Shown: positions 1 through 9,568, counted from the stretch's first letter. The stretch is DNA of 64,000 nt from Capnocytophaga sp. (GCA_030530525.1 JAUMUT010000002.1:62001-126000); one strand, 5' to 3'. Program-made: numbers and translations. Notes: a model not told the origin generated them from the sequence alone.

Positions 1-1
1 A

Positions 2-106
2 AAAGTTTCCGAAGAAAGTATCATTTCAGAAAAACATATTATCAACGGGAAATTTATTTTACTCCAACGCGGTAAAAAGAATTATTTTGTTATAAAAGTA
101 AATTAA
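2..106 (+). CDS. C-terminal end of an unidentified protein (partial)
   Basis: An open frame enters from the left edge and stops at TAA 104-106, leaving 34 residues that end in a Lys/Val-rich strand-like tail (LLQRGKKNYFVIKV). A terminator-like hairpin follows directly, which fits a real gene end. I cannot assign a family from so short a piece. Confidence 0.5.
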   Translation, partial: KVSEESIISEKHIINGKFILLQRGKKNYFVIKVN

Positions 107-115
107 AACTATTGG

Positions 116-159
116 AAAATTTATACTACTTTTTATTTAAGAAGAAGTATAAATTTTTT
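116..159 (+). terminator. Probable intrinsic terminator after the left-edge gene
   Basis: An 11-bp perfect stem (117-127 with 146-156) has an 18-base loop and is followed by T-rich sequence. It separates the left-edge gene from hemB. Confidence 0.5.
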
Positions 160-176
160 CTTTTAATAAATTAAAA

Positions 177-1163
177 ATGAATATTTTAAGACGTAACCGA
201 AGACTTCGTTCTTCACAAGTAATTCGTGATTTGGTCAGAGAAACCTCCGTTAGTCCAAATGATTTTATAGTGCCTCTATTTGTCGTAGAAGGCAAAGGCA
301 TAAAAGAAGAAATTCCGTCTATGCCAAATTATTTTCGGTATAGCTTAGATATTTTAGAAAAAGAAGTAAAAGAATTATGGAATTTGGGGCTGAAATCTGT
401 TCTTCTTTTCGTAAAAGTTCCTGATAATCTGAAAGATAACAAAGGAACAGAAGCCATAAACCCCAACGGACTGATGCAACGTTCTATCCAAGTGGTAAAA
501 AATGCAACCCCACAAATGTTGGTAATGACAGATGTTGCGTTAGACCCGTATTCTATTTACGGACACGATGGAATTATCCTTAACGGAACTATTGAAAACG
601 ATAGCACCGTAGAAGTTTTAGCACAAATGAGCCTTTCACACGCACAAGCTGGTGCAGATTTTGTAGCACCAAGTGATATGATGGACGGCAGAATTAGAGA
701 AATTCGTACTTTTTTGGATAAAAACCACTTTGAAAACATCGGGATAATGGCTTATAGTGCCAAATATGCTTCGGCTTTCTATGGTCCTTTCCGCGATGCT
801 TTGGATAGCGCACCCGTAGATGCGCAAAATATTCCAAAAGATAAAAAAACCTATCAAATGGACTATGCAAACCGATTGGAAGCCGTAAAAGAAACTCTTT
901 GCGATGTTGAGGAAGGTGCTGATATTGTGATGGTTAAGCCTGGTCTTTGTTATTTAGATATTGTAAGAGAAGTGAAAAACGCTGTAAATGTTCCTGTTTC
1001 TGTTTATCAAGTTTCTGGGGAGTATGCAATGGTAAAAGCAGCGGCAGAAAGAGGCTGGCTTGACCACGATGCTATTATTTTAGAGCAAACTTACGCTATA
1101 AAACGTGCTGGGGCTGACCTTATTGCTACTTATTTTGCAAAAGATATTGTAAAATTATTATAA
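177..1163 (+). CDS. hemB: Porphobilinogen synthase (delta-aminolevulinic acid dehydratase)
   Basis: Condenses two 5-aminolevulinate molecules to porphobilinogen in the cytosol, the second committed step of heme synthesis. The 328-residue length is normal. The two active-site lysines are visible: K196 in the AYSAKYASAFYGPFR motif and K254 (Schiff-base lysine) in VMVKPGL. The metal-site segment reads DVALDPYSIYGHDG, so the cysteines of the zinc-type enzymes are absent. By family knowledge this predicts a Mg- rather than Zn-dependent enzyme. It stands alone between two terminators, with no other hem gene in the window. I saw no clear promoter of the TAnnTTTG type in the short upstream gap, so some readthrough from the left is possible. 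Confidence 0.96.
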   Translation: MNILRRNRRLRSSQVIRDLVRETSVSPNDFIVPLFVVEGKGIKEEIPSMPNYFRYSLDILEKEVKELWNLGLKSVLLFVKVPDNLKDNKGTEAINPNGLMQRSIQVVKNATPQMLVMTDVALDPYSIYGHDGIILNGTIENDSTVEVLAQMSLSHAQAGADFVAPSDMMDGRIREIRTFLDKNHFENIGIMAYSAKYASAFYGPFRDALDSAPVDAQNIPKDKKTYQMDYANRLEAVKETLCDVEEGADIVMVKPGLCYLDIVREVKNAVNVPVSVYQVSGEYAMVKAAAERGWLDHDAIILEQTYAIKRAGADLIATYFAKDIVKLL

Positions 1164-1182
1164 TTAAGTACTTTTTCATAAT

Positions 1183-1216
1183 AAAAAACGCACTCTGATA
1201 AAGGTGCGTTTTTTTA
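1183..1216 (+). terminator. Intrinsic terminator after hemB
   Basis: The inverted repeat AAAAACGCAC / GTGCGTTTTT has a short loop and a long T run. Confidence 0.85.
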
Positions 1217-1256
1217 TTTTTAAGATATTTTTATCTGTTTTTTAAGTTTTTTTTAC

Positions 1257-1264
1257 TAACTTTG
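1257..1264 (+). promoter_or_regulatory. Bacteroidota-type -7 box (TAACTTTG)
   Basis: TAACTTTG fits the TAnnTTTG consensus 25 bases before the ATG of the MORN-repeat gene. An in-frame TTG overlaps this box and is therefore unlikely to be the start codon. Confidence 0.7.
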
Positions 1265-1288
1265 CAAAAGATTAAAAAAGAAAACTTA

Positions 1289-2863
1289 ATGAGACATTTT
1301 ATTTTAGCTACTTTTATTTTATTTTGTTCTCCTATTTTTGCACAAAATAAAATTTATATTGATGATTCTGGAAATGAAGTCCCTAAGGAAGAAGCCTCTT
1401 TTATGCGTCAAATTTCTGAAAAAAACGGACTTTTCTTTATTAAAGATTATTATTTGAATGGGAAAATTCAAATGTCGGTTACTACTAAAGAAAAGAATTT
1501 CAGTAAGATAGAACAAATTATCGGGAAATTTATTTTCTACCACGAAAATGGAAAAGTGCAAATGACAGGCGAAGAAAAAAATGGAATTATAAAAGGAAAA
1601 CAATTTGACGATAAAGGAAGAATGGAGCTTTCTTTTACACATACTTTGCCTATAACTGCTTATGAACAAATACATTATACCGATAATAAAAATATTCCTA
1701 ATATTTATTCGTACTACCAAAACAATACATTGATAAAAGAAATTTCCTTTGGTGAAGATATGAAAAAAGCACGAGTAGAGTATCATTATAAAGATGGGGA
1801 AATTTCTTACTTGGATTATTATGATGAAAAAGGAAATAAAATAGGATCAAATTCTTACTCAGATACAGATACTTACCGACTTTTTGTAGATTATTATTAC
1901 AACCCAATGCGTGTAAAAAGTATTTCCGAAAGAGATGAGAATAAAAAAATTATTCGACAAGAAGAATACTTTACCAATGGAAAATTATTTTCCAAAGAAG
2001 AAGCTACTTCTGATGGTTCTAAAGTAACTTATTACGATAAAATGGGTAAAAAAATAGGCGAACTTATTAACAAATACGAAATAGCTTCTACCTTGTTAGA
2101 CCCATATGAAGGAACACAATTTGTATTAAGCGAAAAAGGAAATATCATTGAAAAACGAGAATATAATTTGGGTTTTTTCTCTAAAATTTCTCAATTTTAT
2201 GAAAATGGAATTACGAAAAGCATTGCCGTTTATGATATTGATAATTCCTTACAAAAAATTACATTTTATGACCGAAAAGGGAAAGAAAAATCTTCTTTAA
2301 CTTATGAAGCAGGCCTCCCTTATACAGGAACTCATTATGATAATTTAGAAGAAAATGATTCTTTCATTTCTTACAAAGAAGGAGTAAAAACAGAGGTTAA
2401 GAACTACGATCAGAAAAAAATCTTGCGTTATAGTAAAAAGATAAATGAAAATGGCACTTATTTTTGTGAAGTTTTTAACGAATTAGGACAAAAACAATAT
2501 ACTTACGAGCTTACATATGACGGAGAATACGCTACTTATCCTAAAAAAATGGAAATTACGCAGTATGAAAACGGAAAAATAACGCATACTGCTACCATAG
2601 ATAACGGAATTTTAGTAAAAGGAAGTATTTGGTTAAGCAAAGATGTAGATATTAGGAATAATTTAAATCTAAAAACGGAAAATCTTATCGAAGCTACGGA
2701 AGATTTTATCATTTCTAAACGATTTTTAAATGGAGAAATCATAAAAGAAGCAAAATTTTTCATTAAACACCCAAATATTGAAGATTATTCGGATAGTTTT
2801 ATGGATGATTTTACCATTACAGAAGATTCTTTGACCGATTTTTCCTATGATTACGCATATTAA
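1289..2863 (+). CDS. Exported MORN-repeat (YwqK-like) protein
   Basis: A 524-residue protein with an N-terminal signal peptide (RHFILATFILFCSPIFAQ). Many short repeats of the MORN-variant type follow, in which aromatic-acidic strands alternate with NGK turns (YLNGKIQM, YHENGKVQM, YYDEKGNKIG, FYENGITKS, QYENGKITH). Proteins of this kind are often annotated as toxin-antitoxin YwqK family antitoxin, but nothing here shows a toxin partner. I read it only as a periplasmic or surface beta-repeat protein of unknown role. The ATG at 1289 is preferred because upstream in-frame codons fall in the promoter. It is a single-gene unit with its own promoter and terminator, converging on a lipoprotein gene. 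Confidence 0.75.
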   Translation: MRHFILATFILFCSPIFAQNKIYIDDSGNEVPKEEASFMRQISEKNGLFFIKDYYLNGKIQMSVTTKEKNFSKIEQIIGKFIFYHENGKVQMTGEEKNGIIKGKQFDDKGRMELSFTHTLPITAYEQIHYTDNKNIPNIYSYYQNNTLIKEISFGEDMKKARVEYHYKDGEISYLDYYDEKGNKIGSNSYSDTDTYRLFVDYYYNPMRVKSISERDENKKIIRQEEYFTNGKLFSKEEATSDGSKVTYYDKMGKKIGELINKYEIASTLLDPYEGTQFVLSEKGNIIEKREYNLGFFSKISQFYENGITKSIAVYDIDNSLQKITFYDRKGKEKSSLTYEAGLPYTGTHYDNLEENDSFISYKEGVKTEVKNYDQKKILRYSKKINENGTYFCEVFNELGQKQYTYELTYDGEYATYPKKMEITQYENGKITHTATIDNGILVKGSIWLSKDVDIRNNLNLKTENLIEATEDFIISKRFLNGEIIKEAKFFIKHPNIEDYSDSFMDDFTITEDSLTDFSYDYAY

Positions 2864-2866
2864 CAT

Positions 2867-2896
2867 AAAAACGAGGCTAAAAACCTCGTTTTTTTT
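2867..2896. terminator. Bidirectional intrinsic terminator
   Basis: A 10-bp stem (AAAAACGAGG / CCTCGTTTTT) is flanked by A and T runs. It lies between two convergent genes and just touches the stop codon of the minus-strand gene. Confidence 0.85.
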
Positions 2897-3287
2897 ATTC
2901 TTTTATTAATTTTGTGGTTACAATCACGTTTTTTCCTTGTGAAATAAAAGTCTTTTCCAAGAAAAGAGTATCGCCTTTTATAGAATATTTTTCTTCATCT
3001 TTGCGTTTATTTTCATCTACACTTTTTATAATATTTCCAGAAATAGTGTATTCTTTTTGCGAAATAATTTCTTTACATTCCTTATTTTCAGGCATTTCAT
3101 AAAAAGAATGTATTTTAGCTTTTCCGTCTTCTTGAAAAATAACGATAGATTTCTTTTTACAATCGTCAAGCGGAATTTGGGTGTCGTCCATCGTTACAGA
3201 GTTCAAACGCCAAGTACCTACCACAGAAGCAGGTTGCCCACAAGAAACACATAAAATTGCTACAAAAGCAAATCCTAATTTCTTCAT
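2895..3287 (-). CDS. Lipocalin-like lipoprotein
   Basis: 130 residues. The N-terminus is a lipoprotein signal peptide with the lipobox ending at Cys16 (AILCVSC). The body begins with VVGTWRLNSV and ends in paired beta strands (YSIKGDTLFLEK), the layout of small lipocalin-like domains common in Bacteroidota. The residues after Cys (GQPAS) do not match the surface-export signal, so a periplasmic-facing lipoprotein is more likely. It lies 23 bases downstream of gldA on the same strand and is probably co-transcribed with it. The ligand is unknown. Confidence 0.7.
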   Translation of the reverse strand: MKKLGFAFVAILCVSCGQPASVVGTWRLNSVTMDDTQIPLDDCKKKSIVIFQEDGKAKIHSFYEMPENKECKEIISQKEYTISGNIIKSVDENKRKDEEKYSIKGDTLFLEKTFISQGKNVIVTTKLIKE

Positions 3288-3310
3288 AAATGTTTTTTTT
3301 ATTGATAAAT

Positions 3311-4201
3311 TTATTTTGTTAATTGATTAAAAAGATGCTCTAAATCTTGATGTTTATGATTTATTTGTAATATTTTCAGTCCATTATTCAATGCAAAATC
3401 AAATACCTCAGACCGCATATCTTCTTGATTATCAAAGATTAAAGTATAGAAACAATCATAATTATTTTCTATTTCTTTTATGTTTGGAATACGTTTTAAC
3501 AGCTGATGCTCTACCCTGTAATCAAAAAGTACTTCAATGGTTTGCTCCTTATCTTGAAGTTCTTTCATTTTTTTATCCAAAATAATTTCTCCCTGATGAA
3601 GAATGATTACTCTATCGCACATCGCTTGTATTTCTTGCATAATATGAGAGGATAAAAGAATAATTTTTTCCTTGCCCAATTCTTTTATAATTTGTCGTAT
3701 TTCAAGAATTTGATTTGGGTCAAGCCCTGTGGTTGGTTCGTCAAGTATCAGAATATCAGGGTTATGCAAAATAGCAGCAGCCAGCCCAACACGTTGGCGA
3801 TAGCCTTTGGAAAGTTCTTCAATACGTTTATTAGCGTGCGAAGTAAGATTGGTTTTCTCTATTACAGTGGCTATTTCTTTTTTTTTAACATTATAAATAT
3901 CAGCTACAAACTGCAAATACTCTCGCACATACATTTCCAAGTATAGCGGATTGTGTTCGGGCAAATATCCAATATGTTTTTGAGCTTCAATAAGCTGATT
4001 TTCAAGAGATAATCCGTTAATAGAAATATGCCCACTATCGGGATTGGTAGCCCCCGTGAGCATCTTCATTGTGGTAGTTTTTCCTGCACCATTTGGTCCA
4101 AGAAAGCCTGTTATTTCTCCTTTTTTTAAGGTGAAACTAATACCTTTTATTACTTCCTGATGATGATATTTTTTTACTAATTTTTCAACAACTACCGACA
4201 T
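3311..4201 (-). CDS. gldA: Gliding-motility ABC transporter ATPase GldA
   Basis: 296 residues, the usual GldA length when started at the ATG at 4201 (MSVVVEKL). Walker A is GPNGAGKTT (35-43), the signature is LSKGYRQR (about 130-137), Walker B is LILDEP (151-156), and the switch histidine lies in LLSSHIMQEI. GldA pairs with the membrane proteins GldF and GldG in flavobacterial gliding. Those genes are not adjacent, as is also seen in other flavobacteria. A simple ABC-2-type exporter ATPase is the alternative reading. The upstream -7 box at 4238-4245 supports this as the first gene of a two-gene unit. Confidence 0.82.
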   Translation of the reverse strand: MSVVVEKLVKKYHHQEVIKGISFTLKKGEITGFLGPNGAGKTTTMKMLTGATNPDSGHISINGLSLENQLIEAQKHIGYLPEHNPLYLEMYVREYLQFVADIYNVKKKEIATVIEKTNLTSHANKRIEELSKGYRQRVGLAAAILHNPDILILDEPTTGLDPNQILEIRQIIKELGKEKIILLSSHIMQEIQAMCDRVIILHQGEIILDKKMKELQDKEQTIEVLFDYRVEHQLLKRIPNIKEIENNYDCFYTLIFDNQEDMRSEVFDFALNNGLKILQINHKHQDLEHLFNQLTK

Positions 4202-4237
4202 AATTTTTATTCCAAAAAATCTTTTTTCTTTTACCGA

Positions 4238-4245
4238 CAAAGGTA
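4238..4245 (-). promoter_or_regulatory. -7 box for gldA (TACCTTTG)
   Basis: On the minus strand TACCTTTG lies about 37 bases before the gldA ATG and matches TAnnTTTG. Confidence 0.6.
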
Positions 4246-4418
4246 TAAAAATATTTCTTTGTTTGTTTATTTTATTTAAAATATTTTTATTCTTAAAAAA
4301 ATTAACTTTTTGTTTATGTTAAATGTTTATTTTTAAAGAGGAAATTATTTTTGGATACATTTATTGGTGTTGTTTATAAAAAAATCGTTTGTTATTTTCT
4401 CATTTCAATTAAAAATCT

Positions 4419-4426
4419 TAATTTTG
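4419..4426 (+). promoter_or_regulatory. -7 box for pheT (TAATTTTG)
   Basis: TAATTTTG lies 31 bases before the ATG at 4457. Its position argues against a longer N-terminal start upstream. Confidence 0.65.
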
Positions 4427-4456
4427 CCTTTCCAAACTAAGCATCATTTTTATAAG

Positions 4457-6880
4457 ATGAAGATTTCATACAATTGGCTTAAAGATTTTTTAAAAATTAA
4501 CTTACCTTCTGCAAAAGTAAGTGAAATTCTTACAGATTTAGGATTAGAAGTAGAAGGAATTGAAAAATATGAAAGTGTAAAAGGCGGACTTTCTGGCGTG
4601 GTTGTTGGCGAAGTTTTAGAATGCCAAAAACACCCAAATGCGGACAAATTGAGCCTTACCAAAGTAGATTTGGGCAATGGTAATATTGTCCCTATTGTTT
4701 GTGGTGCGCCCAATGTTGCCAAAGGGCAAAAAGTAGCCGTAGCTACCATTGGTACAACACTTTATGATAAAGAAGGCAATTCTTTCCAAATAAAAAAAGG
4801 TAAAATACGAGGCGAAGAAAGCCACGGAATGATTTGTGCCGAAGACGAACTTGGCTTAGGCGAAAGCCACGATGGTATTATGGTTTTAGCAGATACTTGG
4901 GCTGTCGGAACACCTTGTAGCGAGGTTTTTGGAGTGGAAGTAGATGAAGTTTTTGAAATAGGACTTACTCCTAACCGAGCCGATGCAATGAGCCATTTTG
5001 GGGTTGCACGTGATCTTCGTGCGGGGCTTCTTCAACAAGAAACTACCAAAGAAGTTATAACTCCTTCTGTTACAGATTTTTTCGTGGATAATCGGTTGTT
5101 AAAAATTGATGTTCAGGTAGAAAATAAAGAGCTTGTTCCGCGTTATTGTGGGGTTACTATTTCTAATGTTAAGGTAGCTCCTTCGCCCTCTTGGTTACAA
5201 AACCGATTGAAAGCCATAGGTTTAACTCCAAAAAATAATATTGTTGATATTACCAATTACGTTCTTCACGAATTGGGGCAACCTTTGCACGCTTTTGATA
5301 TTCAACGTATTTCAGGAAAAAAAATTGTGGTAAAAAATGCCGTAGAAGGAACAAAGTTTAAAACTTTGGACGATGTGGAACGCTCACTTCATTCAGAAGA
5401 TATTATGATTTACGACGCCGAAAATCCTCTTTGTATTGCTGGGGTTTTGGGCGGAGCAAATTCCGGAGTTACCGAAAATACAACACAAATTTTCTTAGAA
5501 AGTGCTTATTTTAACCCTGTTTCTGTTAGAAAATCAGCAAAAAGACACGGCATCAGTTCCGATGCTTCTTTCCGTTTTGAGCGTGGAATAGATATCAATC
5601 TTTGCAAATATGCCCTTTTACGAGCTGCTATTTTGATTAAAAAAGTAGCAGGAGGCGAAATTTCTTCGGAAGTTATTGATCTTTACCCGAAAAAGCAAGA
5701 AGATTTTCAAGTATTTTTAGCTTATGATAAAGTAGATAAGCTCATAGGACAGGTTATCCCACGTGATGTTATAAAATCTATCCTTCGCTCGTTGGATATT
5801 CAAATAACAAATGTTACCGAACGAGGTTTGGGGCTTACTATTCCTACGTATAGAGTTGATGTTCAGAGAGATGTAGATGTTATTGAAGAAATTTTACGTG
5901 TTTATGGTTATAATAATGTTAAATTCTCTTCAAAAATAAATGCTACAATGGCGCATTCTTCTAAGTATGAAGATTTTAACATTCAAAATATTATAGCAAA
6001 TCAACTCATTGGGCAAGGCTTTTTAGAAATAATGAATAATAGCCTTACTACGGCTAATTATACAGAATTAACTTCGGATATTTCAGAAGAAAGTGCCGTA
6101 AAAATGCTCAATCCGTTAAGTAATGATTTGGCGGTAATGCGCCAGAGTTTGCTTTTTTCAGGCTTGGAAACGATTAGTTATAACATTAACCGAAAACGTA
6201 CAGATTTACAGCTATTTGAGTTTGGAAAAACGTATCATAAAACAGAAAATTATTCTGAAATTAAACATTTGACTTTGTTCGTTTCAGGAAATAAATCTTC
6301 TGAAATATGGAATACACCTGTTCAAAAAACTAATTTTTTCACTCTAAAAGGATATTTAGTAGCCATTTTTGAACGTTTAGGAATCGTTAATTATGAAGAA
6401 AAGCCAACACAGAGTGATAGCTTGCAAGAAGGACTTACTTTTTATATTAATGATGTAAAAATTGCAGATTTTGGTGTAGTTAAAAAATCTATTCTTAAAC
6501 ATTTTGGTATAAAGCAAGAAGTATTTTTTGCAGATATTCTTTGGGAAGAAATTTTAAATAATATACAGAAAAAATTAACATATAAAGAAATAGGAAAATA
6601 TCCAGAAGTTCGTAGAGATTTGGCTTTACTTTTAGATGAAAAAATAACGTTTAAAAATCTTTATGATATTGCCAAAAAAACAGAAAAAGGCTTACTAAAA
6701 CAAGTTTCGTTATTCGATGTATATCAAGGAGATAAATTGCCTAATGGTAAAAAAAGTTATGCATTGAGCTTTATTTTACAAGATGAAAATAAAACATTGA
6801 CAGACAAGCAAATAGATAAAGCAATGGCTCATTTATTATCTGCTTTTGAGAAAGAAGCCAATGCGCAATTACGCTCATAA
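4457..6880 (+). CDS. pheT: Phenylalanyl-tRNA synthetase beta subunit
   Basis: 807 residues; with the alpha subunit it forms the heterotetramer that charges tRNA-Phe. The start MKISYNWLKDFL is the conserved PheT N-terminus. The EMAP-like tRNA-binding domain follows at about 40-155 (VVGEVLECQKHPNADKLS, IVCGAPNVAKGQKVAVA). Next come the B3/B4 editing domain, the B5 domain, the catalytic-like core, and a C-terminal FDX-ACB domain starting near YKEIGKYPEVRRDLALLLDE. The pheS gene is not next to it. recR follows 23 bases later, so the two are probably co-transcribed. Confidence 0.97.
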   Translation: MKISYNWLKDFLKINLPSAKVSEILTDLGLEVEGIEKYESVKGGLSGVVVGEVLECQKHPNADKLSLTKVDLGNGNIVPIVCGAPNVAKGQKVAVATIGTTLYDKEGNSFQIKKGKIRGEESHGMICAEDELGLGESHDGIMVLADTWAVGTPCSEVFGVEVDEVFEIGLTPNRADAMSHFGVARDLRAGLLQQETTKEVITPSVTDFFVDNRLLKIDVQVENKELVPRYCGVTISNVKVAPSPSWLQNRLKAIGLTPKNNIVDITNYVLHELGQPLHAFDIQRISGKKIVVKNAVEGTKFKTLDDVERSLHSEDIMIYDAENPLCIAGVLGGANSGVTENTTQIFLESAYFNPVSVRKSAKRHGISSDASFRFERGIDINLCKYALLRAAILIKKVAGGEISSEVIDLYPKKQEDFQVFLAYDKVDKLIGQVIPRDVIKSILRSLDIQITNVTERGLGLTIPTYRVDVQRDVDVIEEILRVYGYNNVKFSSKINATMAHSSKYEDFNIQNIIANQLIGQGFLEIMNNSLTTANYTELTSDISEESAVKMLNPLSNDLAVMRQSLLFSGLETISYNINRKRTDLQLFEFGKTYHKTENYSEIKHLTLFVSGNKSSEIWNTPVQKTNFFTLKGYLVAIFERLGIVNYEEKPTQSDSLQEGLTFYINDVKIADFGVVKKSILKHFGIKQEVFFADILWEEILNNIQKKLTYKEIGKYPEVRRDLALLLDEKITFKNLYDIAKKTEKGLLKQVSLFDVYQGDKLPNGKKSYALSFILQDENKTLTDKQIDKAMAHLLSAFEKEANAQLRS

Positions 6881-6903
6881 AATTAGATTTAAACGCATAA
6901 CAA

Positions 6904-7512
6904 ATGGATTTTTCTTCCAAATTATTGGAAAATGCAGTATTTGAAATTTCTCAACTACCAGGCATAGGCAAACGCACAGCATTACGCTTAGCATTGCACT
7001 TATTAAAGCAACCTCCTATGCAGGTAGAAGGGTTGGCGCAGGCATTAATAGCTTTACGAAATAATGTTAATTATTGCAAAAAATGTCATAATATTTCTGA
7101 TGAAGAAATTTGTGAAATTTGCGCCAGTTATCACCGAGACCCTTCGGTAGTTTGTGTAGTGGAAGACATTCGTGATGTAATGGCTATTGAAAATACAGGG
7201 CAATATAACGGTTTGTACCACGTTTTGGGCGGAAAAATATCTCCTATTGATGGGGTAGGCCCTAACAACCTAACAATCAGTTCTTTAATACAAAAAATAA
7301 AGACAGATAATGTTAAAGAAATTATATTCGCACTAAGTAACACAATGGAAGGAGATACTACTAACTTCTACATTTACAAGCTGTTAGAAGGTTTAGATGT
7401 AACAACTTCTACCATTGCACGAGGTATTTCCGTAGGAGATGAATTAGAATATGCAGATGAAATAACCTTAGGGCGAAGTATTCTTCATAGAGTACCTTTT
7501 GAAGTCCAATAA
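6904..7512 (+). CDS. recR: Recombination mediator RecR
   Basis: 202 residues, the standard length. The order is an N-terminal helix-hairpin-helix ([17 protein letters not shown], 18-34), a C4 zinc finger (C58, C61, C70, C73) and a TOPRIM domain beginning [15 protein letters not shown]. The C-terminal [18 protein letters not shown] stretch is the conserved RecR end. RecR acts with RecO and RecF to load RecA at single-strand gaps. It follows pheT closely and is the last gene of that unit. Confidence 0.97.
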   Translation: MDFSSKLLENAVFEISQLPGIGKRTALRLALHLLKQPPMQVEGLAQALIALRNNVNYCKKCHNISDEEICEICASYHRDPSVVCVVEDIRDVMAIENTGQYNGLYHVLGGKISPIDGVGPNNLTISSLIQKIKTDNVKEIIFALSNTMEGDTTNFYIYKLLEGLDVTTSTIARGISVGDELEYADEITLGRSILHRVPFEVQ

Positions 7513-7650
7513 AAATTAAGTTTTTTTTATCTTATAAAATTTTGATTTTTTAAATAATTTTTATACTTTTAGCCCTTGAAAAACAAGCATCTTATTTTCA
7601 TAGGAATTTAATATAAACCTTAACATTTATTAACTAAAAAACATTCAGAA

Positions 7651-9546
7651 ATGGCAAGATATGAACTGAAATTACCTCAAATGGGAGAAAGTGTAGAGGA
7701 AGCTACCATAACTTCTTGGCTCAAAAATGTGGGCGATACCATTGAAGTAGATGATATTATAGTAGAGGTAGCTACGGATAAAGTAGATTCTGAAATACCT
7801 TGTGAAGTATCAGGAGTAATTACTGAAATTTTATTTGCCAAAGATAGCGTTGTACAAGTAGGGCAAGTAATGGCTATTATAGAGACAGAACCTCAAAATT
7901 CTGTGAGCACTGAGCCTGAGTCTTCTGTACAAATAGCTAATTTTGAAGAAGTTACAATTCAAAATATAGAAGAAGAGGCTACCTTGTCGGCTACCCCTAT
8001 AAATGAAGTTCCATATCAGCCTATTGAAAATAAAAAAGAAAATATAACAATCTCAGAATCAGAACGTTTTTATTCTCCTTTGGTGAAAACGATAGCTAAA
8101 GAAGAAAATATTTCTTTGGAAGAATTGGAGCAAATAAAAGGTTCTGGGCTTGAAGGGCGAGTTACAAAAAATGATATCTTAGCTTATGTTTCTTTGAAAA
8201 AAGGAAATGCACCAGAGGTAAAATCTTGGGAAACTTCTGCACAAATTTCAGCTAAACCTCCTGTTGTAGAAGCGCCACCAGAAGAGAATACACATAGTTT
8301 TGCTTCTGTTTCCGAAATAATAGAGGAAATAACACAACCTGTTGTTAATGAGCCTGTTATATCAGAAAACGTAACAGAAATTACTTCTCCTTCTATTGAG
8401 GAAGAAATAAAAGAAGAAATACAACCAATTGTAAATGAGCCGATTGTAGAAACAGAACCTATTTTACCTTCTGAAAATAGAATGGAGGAAATTATTTCTC
8501 AAATAACAACAGAAGAAGAAAAAATAGAATCGACAGAAGAAGAAATAACATCTGTTATAGAAGATAAAAAAGAGGAAATAATTTCACAAATAGCTAATAT
8601 AGAGGAAGTTAAAAAAGAAGAAAAAGTAGTATTCCCAGATTTGGATACTTTCGTAAATAATCTTGTTGCACAAAATGCTCAAAAAGAAGAGGTTAAAACG
8701 GAAGAAATAAAAACAGAAGAGCCTAAAAAAGAAATTTCTTTTGCAGAAAAAACAAAGGAAATAAATATTAAAACAGCAGAAAATAAGCCAGAAGAAAAAC
8801 CTGCAACTATATCACATACTCCATCGCAAGTAGATGATAATGTGGAAGTTATAGAAATGACTCGTATGGGCAAACTCATTTCTAAATATATGGTAGAAAG
8901 CCGTAGAACTTCTGCTCACGTACAAAGTTTTACAGAAGTAGATGTTACTCGTATTTGGAATTGGCGAAATAAAGTAAAAAAATCTTTTGAAGCTCGTGAA
9001 GGTCAGAAATTTACATTTACTCCTATTTTTATGGAAGCAGTAGCAAAAGCATTGCGTGATTATCCTATGATGAATGTTTCTACCGATGGAGAAAGAATTT
9101 TTAAGAAAAAACAAATTAATATAGGTATGGCTACTGCTTTACCAAACGGTGATTTGATTGTGCCTGTTATTAAAAATGCAGATCAGCTAAGCCTTATCGG
9201 GTTGGCAAAATCTGTAAATGACTTGGCAAAACGTGCAAGAGAAAGCAAGCTAAAACCAGATGAAATAAAAGGTGGTACTTACACGGTTACCAATATTGGG
9301 GCATTTGGAAATATTTTCGGAACTCCAATAATAAACCAGCCCGAAGTTGGTATTCTTGCCATCGGTTCTATACAGAAAGTCCCTGCCGTGATAGAAACTC
9401 CTGAGGGAGATGTTATCGGTATTCGTTACAAGTTAATTCTTTCTCACAGCTATGACCACCGAGTGGTAAATGGCGCACTTGGTGGAATGTTCGTACAGCG
9501 AGTAGCAGAATATCTTGAAAATTGGGATATTAACAGAGAAATTTAA
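7651..9546 (+). CDS. Dihydrolipoamide acyltransferase (E2) of a 2-oxoacid dehydrogenase complex
   Basis: 631 residues. An N-terminal lipoyl domain carries the lipoylated lysine K44 (EVATDKVDSEIP). A peripheral E1/E3-binding domain lies at about 139-180 (YSPLVKTIAKEENISLEELEQ). A very long Glu/Ile/Pro-rich linker spans about 181-397, and the catalytic acyltransferase domain runs from about 398 to the end. The catalytic motif is DHRVVNG (H603), with Asn where the classical HxxxDG motif has Asp. I believe this variant occurs in other Bacteroidota E2 proteins. The sequence does not decide between pyruvate and branched-chain substrates. No E1 or E3 gene is adjacent. Confidence 0.9.
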   Translation: MARYELKLPQMGESVEEATITSWLKNVGDTIEVDDIIVEVATDKVDSEIPCEVSGVITEILFAKDSVVQVGQVMAIIETEPQNSVSTEPESSVQIANFEEVTIQNIEEEATLSATPINEVPYQPIENKKENITISESERFYSPLVKTIAKEENISLEELEQIKGSGLEGRVTKNDILAYVSLKKGNAPEVKSWETSAQISAKPPVVEAPPEENTHSFASVSEIIEEITQPVVNEPVISENVTEITSPSIEEEIKEEIQPIVNEPIVETEPILPSENRMEEIISQITTEEEKIESTEEEITSVIEDKKEEIISQIANIEEVKKEEKVVFPDLDTFVNNLVAQNAQKEEVKTEEIKTEEPKKEISFAEKTKEINIKTAENKPEEKPATISHTPSQVDDNVEVIEMTRMGKLISKYMVESRRTSAHVQSFTEVDVTRIWNWRNKVKKSFEAREGQKFTFTPIFMEAVAKALRDYPMMNVSTDGERIFKKKQINIGMATALPNGDLIVPVIKNADQLSLIGLAKSVNDLAKRARESKLKPDEIKGGTYTVTNIGAFGNIFGTPIINQPEVGILAIGSIQKVPAVIETPEGDVIGIRYKLILSHSYDHRVVNGALGGMFVQRVAEYLENWDINREI

Positions 9547-9568
9547 TCTATTATAATTTATTTTTAGA

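Noticed and set aside
116..159. Hairpin upstream of hemB considered as a riboswitch or heme-responsive leader
   Set aside because: It is a simple stem followed by T-rich sequence after a gene end, with no aptamer-like structure; a terminator of the previous gene is simpler.
1262..1288. In-frame TTG start upstream of the MORN-repeat gene (and similar TTG starts at 10231, 13399, 17064, 29170, 30177 and 56948)
   Set aside because: Most fall inside or just beside a TAnnTTTG promoter box, and each adds residues absent from the family. The following ATG is the better start.
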